DNA of 64,000 nt from Aerobium sp039808485 (GTDB lineage: Bacteria; Pseudomonadota; Alphaproteobacteria; Rhizobiales; Rhizobiaceae), in contig JBDHTD010000010.1 of the NCBI GenBank assembly GCA_039808485.1, positions 1-64,000 on the forward strand, read 5' to 3'. How positions within the stretch are numbered: position 1 is the first letter of the stretch; the number at the start of each line of letters is the position of its first letter. Below, piece after piece: positions 60,603 through 64,000 of the stretch. A program made the translations under genes and the position numbers. The notes under the pieces were generated by a model that made no database searches, was not told where the DNA came from, and was given only the letters and a program-made list of their open reading frames with translations.

Positions 60603-61076
60603 TCACGCCCAGCGCAGTTCGACGATCTCGTAACCGCGCGCGCCGCCCGGCGCGTTGACCTCGATCTCGTCGCCGACGGCCTTGCCGATCAGCGCCCGCG
60701 CGATCGGCGAGGAAATGGAGATGCGCCCCGCCTTGACGTCGGCTTCTTGGTCGCCGACGATCTGGTAGGTCTTCTCTTCCTCGGTGTCCTCGTCGACGAT
60801 CACCACCGTGGCGCCGAACTTGATCGTATCGCCGGAAAGCTTGGTCACGTCGATGACCTCGGCGCGCGCGATCAGGTCTTCGAGCTCGCCGACGCGGCCT
60901 TCGTTCAGGCTCTGCGCCTCCTTGGCTGCGTGATATTCGGCATTTTCGGAAAGGTCGCCATGCGAGCGCGCCTCGGAGATCGCCTCGATGATGCGCGGCC
61001 GCTCTTCCTGCTGACGCCAGCGCAGCTCTTCCTTGAGAGCCTCGAATCCACCGACAGTCATCGGAACCTTGTTCAT
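60603..61076 (-). CDS. greA: Transcription elongation factor GreA
   Basis: 157 residues from the ATG at 61076. N-terminal coiled coil begins MNKVPMTVGGFEALKEELRWR, with the conserved GDLSENAEYHAAKEAQSLNEG tip region, and the C-terminal FKBP-like domain contains ISISSPIARALIGKAVGDEIEVNAPGG. Rescues backtracked RNA polymerase. The greA-lpcC linkage is common in rhizobia. Confidence 0.97.
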   Translation of the reverse strand: MNKVPMTVGGFEALKEELRWRQQEERPRIIEAISEARSHGDLSENAEYHAAKEAQSLNEGRVGELEDLIARAEVIDVTKLSGDTIKFGATVVIVDEDTEEEKTYQIVGDQEADVKAGRISISSPIARALIGKAVGDEIEVNAPGGARGYEIVELRWA

Positions 61077-61243
61077 GTCGTTCGACCTTTCGTCCTTTTC
61101 CGTCCCGCGCCCTTGGGCGCGCCACACAAAAAGAAAACGGTCCGGCAGCCTCGGCCAACGAACCGTTCTATGCTTCTCGCCTCGAATATATAGCAATACG
61201 GCGCGTATTTTCCACGCGGAATTTTGCCCGGCGGCAATTCGTC

Positions 61244-61287
61244 CCCTTGTTGGGGCCCTGTTGCGCCCTTGTTGCGCCCTTGTTGCG
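61244..61287. repeat. 11-bp tandem repeat upstream of greA
   Basis: Two exact CCCTTGTTGCG units (61266-61276 and 61277-61287), preceded by two decayed copies (from 61244). It sits 168 bp upstream of greA and 20 bp after the PAS-gene stop (both minus). Confidence 0.75.
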
Positions 61288-61306
61288 CGGCCTCGCCGCG
61301 CGGCGG

Positions 61307-61948
61307 TCAGCCGTCCCTGCCGCCCTCGAACACCACGAGATGCTTGATGCGGCGTCCGCCGTCGATGCCGCCCTCGATCTCGAGCTGGTCGGGCATCAGG
61401 GCAGGTATCAGGGAGGGGCCGTCTATGGTCGCCCGCTCGCCGATGAGGACGCGCTCGCGGTCGGGATCGACGACGCGCAGCGTGTCGATCCGGTTCTCGA
61501 CCAGCGGGTCGGCGCCGAGCCAGTAGGGCTTCTCGACCGGCACGATGCAGCCGAGGCAGCGCGGGCTGCCCTGCTCGCCGTGAAGCGGCAGCAGCACCAT
61601 CTCGAAACGGGCGGTCTTGCCGCCCGGCGTCGCGCCCTCGAAGGAGACGGTCACGACCGTGTCGTAATGGAACACCGAATAGGTATGGCGCGAAACGATG
61701 CGCTGATCGCGCTGCGACCACAGGAGCGGGAAGGCGTAGCCCTTCAGCTCGCGGCCATAGCTGGCGCACAGCCGCGTGCCCGCCAGCCGGAAGATCGCTT
61801 CGCCGCGCGCGTCCTTTTCCAGGATGAAGGTGTCGGCCAGCAGCGACTTGATGTCGGCCGGTTCGATCTCGGTCCGCTGCGGGGCCGGTCTCTGGCCGCG
61901 AAGCCGGTCCCAGTAGCGGAAGAGGGCGATCGTCCCTTTTTGTTTCAT
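61307..61948 (-). CDS. PAS domain protein (PAS_5-like)
   Basis: 213 residues. A single PAS-like region at about 15-150: LFRYWDRLRGQRPAPQRTEIEPADIK, DTFILEKDARGEAIFRLAGTRLCASYGRELKGY, VFHYDTVVTVSFEG and MVLLPLHGEQGSPRCLGCIVP. It matches the PAS_5 group of Alphaproteobacteria, whose Caulobacter member MopJ affects CtrA-related signalling. No output domain is present; it presumably acts by protein contact. Ligand unknown. Confidence 0.8.
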   Translation of the reverse strand: MKQKGTIALFRYWDRLRGQRPAPQRTEIEPADIKSLLADTFILEKDARGEAIFRLAGTRLCASYGRELKGYAFPLLWSQRDQRIVSRHTYSVFHYDTVVTVSFEGATPGGKTARFEMVLLPLHGEQGSPRCLGCIVPVEKPYWLGADPLVENRIDTLRVVDPDRERVLIGERATIDGPSLIPALMPDQLEIEGGIDGGRRIKHLVVFEGGRDG

Positions 61949-62095
61949 GCCTACAGCGTCCCCTGTCCCATGGTGTCCCGTTTTCCATGGTCGTGTGTCA
62001 TTGGCGAACAGAAGCCCCGACGCGCGGAACCTTCATGCCGCAACATGCAGAAGCCGTGCCAGTCCCGTTAACCGTTGTTCACGGCTTTCCGTTTT

Positions 62096-62125
62096 GTTAA
62101 GGTTAACGAATGGTTTACGTTGCGG
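62096..62125. repeat. 30-bp intergenic motif, copy 2 (copy 1 at 6751)
   Basis: GTTAAGGTTAAC followed by GAATGGTTTACGTTG, matching the copy at 6751 with four mismatches. It occurs in the same kind of location, a promoter-size spacer before a membrane protein gene. TTAA-type halves recall CtrA targets, but spacing is not the full consensus. Confidence 0.55.
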
Positions 62126-62233
62126 TCGGCGAGGCGGCGTGGCATCTCCCGGCCAGCAAGAGGGGAGCGGCCGCGCCACGCGCCGGCCGCGATACATCTC
62201 AGGGGTGAGCAGGGGGCTCGACCGGAAGCCGTT

Positions 62234-62275
62234 CGGAGACATCCGCGAGATGGATGTCTCCGGGCGGCTTTTCAT
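62234..62275 (+). terminator. Terminator-like hairpin in the 61.9-62.3 kb gap
   Basis: 11-bp perfect stem (62234-62244 with 62252-62262), 7-base loop, then GGCGGCTTTTCATTT. A clear intrinsic terminator shape but no recognised gene precedes it on the plus strand, so a small RNA ending here is possible. Confidence 0.6.
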
Positions 62276-62306
62276 TTCAGGCCGCCTCTGCTAGCGCTTG
62301 CCGCCG

Positions 62307-63050
62307 ATGAGCGACGAGCACGACAAAGCCGCGGCAGCCGGCGACAGGCGGACCGACGAACGGCCGGCGGCCGAGGCGGCCGGCCGGCGCGAGCCGATGT
62401 TCAACCTGCCCGGCGTCGTCGTCGCGCTGATCGCCGCCTGCGTCGGCGTGCATCTGGTCCGGATGTGGCTGCTCGCCCCGGCGCAGGATTTCGAGATGAT
62501 CCTGCGCTTCGCCTTCATCCCGCTGCGCTATTCCGGCGGCTACGCGCTCGACGCCGACGCCTTCCTGGCGCCCTTCACCTATGCCTTCATGCATGGCGGG
62601 ATCGGGCATCTGGCGGTGAACATGATCTGGCTCGCCGCCTTCGGCTCGCCGCTCGCCAACCGCATCGGAGCGCTGCGATTCCTGCTGTTCTGGGCGGTGA
62701 CGTCGCTTGCCGCCGTCGCGCTCCACTATGTCCTGCATTCGACGGAAGCCGTGCCGCTGGTCGGCGCGTCGGGCGCGATCTCCGGCATGATGGGGGCGGC
62801 GGCGCGCTTCGGCTTCCGCATCGACCGGACGGGCGGCCGCGCCGCCTTCGCCGGCCGCATCCTGTCGATCCCGGAGGTCTTCGCCTCGCGCATGGCGGTC
62901 ACCTTCCTCGGCGTCTGGTTCACCGTCAACCTGGCGGTGGGGTTCGGCTTCGGCGCGCCCGACGACGGCGGCTCGATCGCCTGGGAGGCGCATATCGGCG
63001 GCTTCCTCGCCGGTTTCCTGCTCGTCCGCGCCTTCGACCGGACACGCTGA
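62307..63050 (+). CDS. Rhomboid family intramembrane serine protease
   Basis: 247 residues from the ATG at 62307. A polar N-terminus (1-30), then six or so membrane segments. Catalytic Ser in PLVGASGAISGMMGAA (GASGA) and catalytic His in AHIGGFLAGFL. HGGIGHLAVNMIWLAAFG is the usual HxxxN motif of the fold. Cleaves membrane proteins within the bilayer; substrates unknown here. Confidence 0.92.
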   Translation: MSDEHDKAAAAGDRRTDERPAAEAAGRREPMFNLPGVVVALIAACVGVHLVRMWLLAPAQDFEMILRFAFIPLRYSGGYALDADAFLAPFTYAFMHGGIGHLAVNMIWLAAFGSPLANRIGALRFLLFWAVTSLAAVALHYVLHSTEAVPLVGASGAISGMMGAAARFGFRIDRTGGRAAFAGRILSIPEVFASRMAVTFLGVWFTVNLAVGFGFGAPDDGGSIAWEAHIGGFLAGFLLVRAFDRTR

Positions 63051-63155
63051 TCCTGCCCTTGAAAAGCGCCGTCGTCGGGCGCACCATGGCTTCGCTGCGG
63101 GGAGGCAGCACGGCCGTGCGACGGTCGCACGCGCCGCCAACCGGAGGAGCGCGCT

Positions 63156-63587
63156 ATGACTGTGAAGTCGATCCTTGACGCGAAGGGCCGCGACGTCGTC
63201 ACCCTCGGCCCGGATGTGACGCTGGCCGCCGCCGTCGGCCTCCTGGCCGAGAAGCGCATCGGCGCGGTGGTGGTGACGGACGAGGCAGGGCGCATCCTCG
63301 GCATCCTGTCGGAGCGCGACATCGTGCGCGCCATCGGCCATGCCGGCGCGGGCGCGCTCGCCATGCGGGTCCGCGAGGCGATGACGGCCAAGGTCACGAC
63401 CTGCCGCGAGACCCACACCGTCAACCACGTCATGGAGGTGATGACGCGCGGCCGCTTCCGCCACCTGCCGGTGGAAAGCAACGGCCGTCTCGACGGCATC
63501 GTCTCCATCGGCGACGTGGTCAAGCGCCGCATCGAGGTGGTCGAGCGCGAGGCCGACCAGATCCGCGAATACATCGCCACCGCGTGA
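63156..63587 (+). CDS. CBS-pair protein
   Basis: 143 residues, two CBS domains (about 8-60 and 75-130) and little else: GPDVTLAAAVGLLAEKRIGAVVVTDEAGRILGILSERDIVRAI and CRETHTVNHVMEVMTRGRFRHLPV. Typically binds adenosine nucleotides to modulate a partner. Stand-alone pair, common in rhizobia. GGAGGA precedes the ATG by 8 bases. Confidence 0.92.
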   Translation: MTVKSILDAKGRDVVTLGPDVTLAAAVGLLAEKRIGAVVVTDEAGRILGILSERDIVRAIGHAGAGALAMRVREAMTAKVTTCRETHTVNHVMEVMTRGRFRHLPVESNGRLDGIVSIGDVVKRRIEVVEREADQIREYIATA

Positions 63588-63643
63588 GGGCCACCGCCTG
63601 AGGGTATTCGGCAAGACGGCCCTCCCGGCTCCGGCGCGCCCGC

Positions 63644-63691
63644 GGCGGGCCGGTTCGGCTCTTGGGCCCGCTCATGGCGGGCCGGTTCGGC
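63644..63691. repeat. 16-bp direct repeat upstream of gatB
   Basis: GGCGGGCCGGTTCGGC at 63644-63659 and again at 63676-63691, a 32-bp period, with partial match continuing into CTTG. It lies 85 bp before gatB in an otherwise unremarkable 188-bp spacer. Confidence 0.75.
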
Positions 63692-63775
63692 GCTTGCATG
63701 CGGGCGCGGATTGATCTAGCCAATCCCGATCCCTTTTGGGCCTGTCGGCCGCCTTCACAACAGAACCGGATTGCC

Positions 63776-64000
63776 ATGACGATCATCGACACGCGCACGC
63801 CCGATCCCAAGCGTCTCATTCCCGGCGCCACCGGCGACTGGGAGGTCGTCATCGGCATGGAGGTCCATGCCCAGGTCACCTCGCAATCCAAGCTGTTCTC
63901 GGGCGCGTCCACCGCCTTCGGCGCCGCGCCGAACGCCAATGTCAGCCTGGTCGACGCGGCCATGCCCGGCATGCTGCCGGTCATCAACGAGGAATGCGTC
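63776..64000 (+). CDS. gatB: Asp-tRNA(Asn)/Glu-tRNA(Gln) amidotransferase subunit B, N-terminal part (cut by window edge)
   Basis: First 75 codons only. It begins MTIIDTRTPDPKRLIPGATGDWEVVIGMEVHAQV, then SQSKLFSGASTAFGAAPNANVSLVDAAMPGMLP, the unmistakable GatB start, with the conserved GMEVHAQ block. GatB binds the misacylated tRNA and carries the kinase function. Its partners gatC-gatA are at 8.5-10.3 kb, same strand, 53.5 kb upstream. Confidence 0.96.
   Translation, partial: MTIIDTRTPDPKRLIPGATGDWEVVIGMEVHAQVTSQSKLFSGASTAFGAAPNANVSLVDAAMPGMLPVINEECV

Larger units (their letters stand above)
61949..62306. other. 358-bp non-coding stretch between PAS gene and rhomboid gene
   Basis: No gene is supported here. 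It contains GTTAACCGTTGTTCACGG (62067-62084), the second 30-bp motif copy (62096-62125), a strongly G+C-rich part (62130-62200), and a terminator-like hairpin (62234-62262). Possible unannotated RNA, but no promoter is convincing. Confidence 0.6.

Noticed and set aside
62033..62275. 80-residue minus-strand frame in the 358-bp gap
   Set aside because: No recognisable motif, overlaps the hairpin and 30-bp motif.

Overview
The window is about 64 kb of G+C-rich bacterial chromosome, almost fully coding and made up mainly of conserved housekeeping genes. Gene order and several lineage-typical proteins point to the Hyphomicrobiales (rhizobial Alphaproteobacteria), probably near Mesorhizobium/Phyllobacteriaceae. 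The evidence is: the runs pyrB-pyrC'-plsY-dprA-topA, rpsB-tsf-pyrH-frr-uppS-cdsA-rseP-bamA-lpxD-fabZ-lpxA-lpxI-lpxB and gltA-gltX-comEC; an LpcC-type core mannosyltransferase; an EipB (DUF1849) homologue; a phasin; ClpS with ClpA; DUF1489 and DUF3775 proteins; and a RIME-like palindrome. Species cannot be fixed from the sequence. I see no rRNA, tRNA, CRISPR array, insertion sequence, prophage or integrase.

Layout. 1-5 kb (minus): topA (cut by the window edge), dprA, plsY, a degenerate dihydroorotase (pyrC') and pyrB. 5-12 kb: an AidB-type acyl-CoA dehydrogenase, ruvX, a metallo-hydrolase, gatC-gatA and two envelope proteins. 12-17 kb: a small membrane ORF with a CtrA-like site, L-serine dehydratase, DUF1489, a VWA protein coupled to a membrane J protein, and a SPOR-tailed DD-carboxypeptidase. 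17-26 kb: phasin, clpS-clpA, azlCD, then a minus-strand group (ridA, GDPD, a COG3146 acyltransferase-like gene, HIT) and eipB. 26-40 kb (plus): a translation / isoprenoid lipid / phospholipid / outer-membrane / lipid A supercluster ending at a terminator shared with gltA. 40-50 kb: gltA and gltX (minus), comEC, a P1 peptidase, an orphan periplasmic binding protein, a flavin reductase and small proteins. 50-57 kb: glyoxalase I, a double cold-shock protein, a DUF192 protein, two overlapping alpha/beta hydrolases, a CorC/TlyC protein and two adjacent extensin-like proteins. 57-64 kb: three LPS-core-type glycosyltransferases beside greA, a PAS protein, a rhomboid protease, a CBS-pair protein and the start of gatB.

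How the genes work together. The largest block joins protein synthesis (S2, EF-Ts, RRF) to envelope assembly: UMP kinase, undecaprenyl diphosphate, CDP-diacylglycerol, RseP, BamA, and lipid A precursors through lipid A disaccharide. The 57-61 kb glycosyltransferases would extend the LPS core. DD-carboxypeptidase, the extensin-like (peptidase MD-like) pair and EipB add cell-wall and periplasmic functions. gatC-gatA and gatB lie on the same strand but about 53.5 kb apart.

I found no convincing novel multi-gene system. The most unusual signals are small-scale: short-period tandem repeats (11-33 bp) placed in the 5' regions of several genes (azlC, rseP, gltA, a binding-protein gene, greA, gatB), one in-frame 21-bp repeat inside a COG3146 gene, a RIME-like palindrome inside the probable rpsB leader, and a near-identical 30-bp motif at two sites 55 kb apart. 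Only one intergenic stretch exceeds 300 bp (61949-62306); it is described in the feature list.
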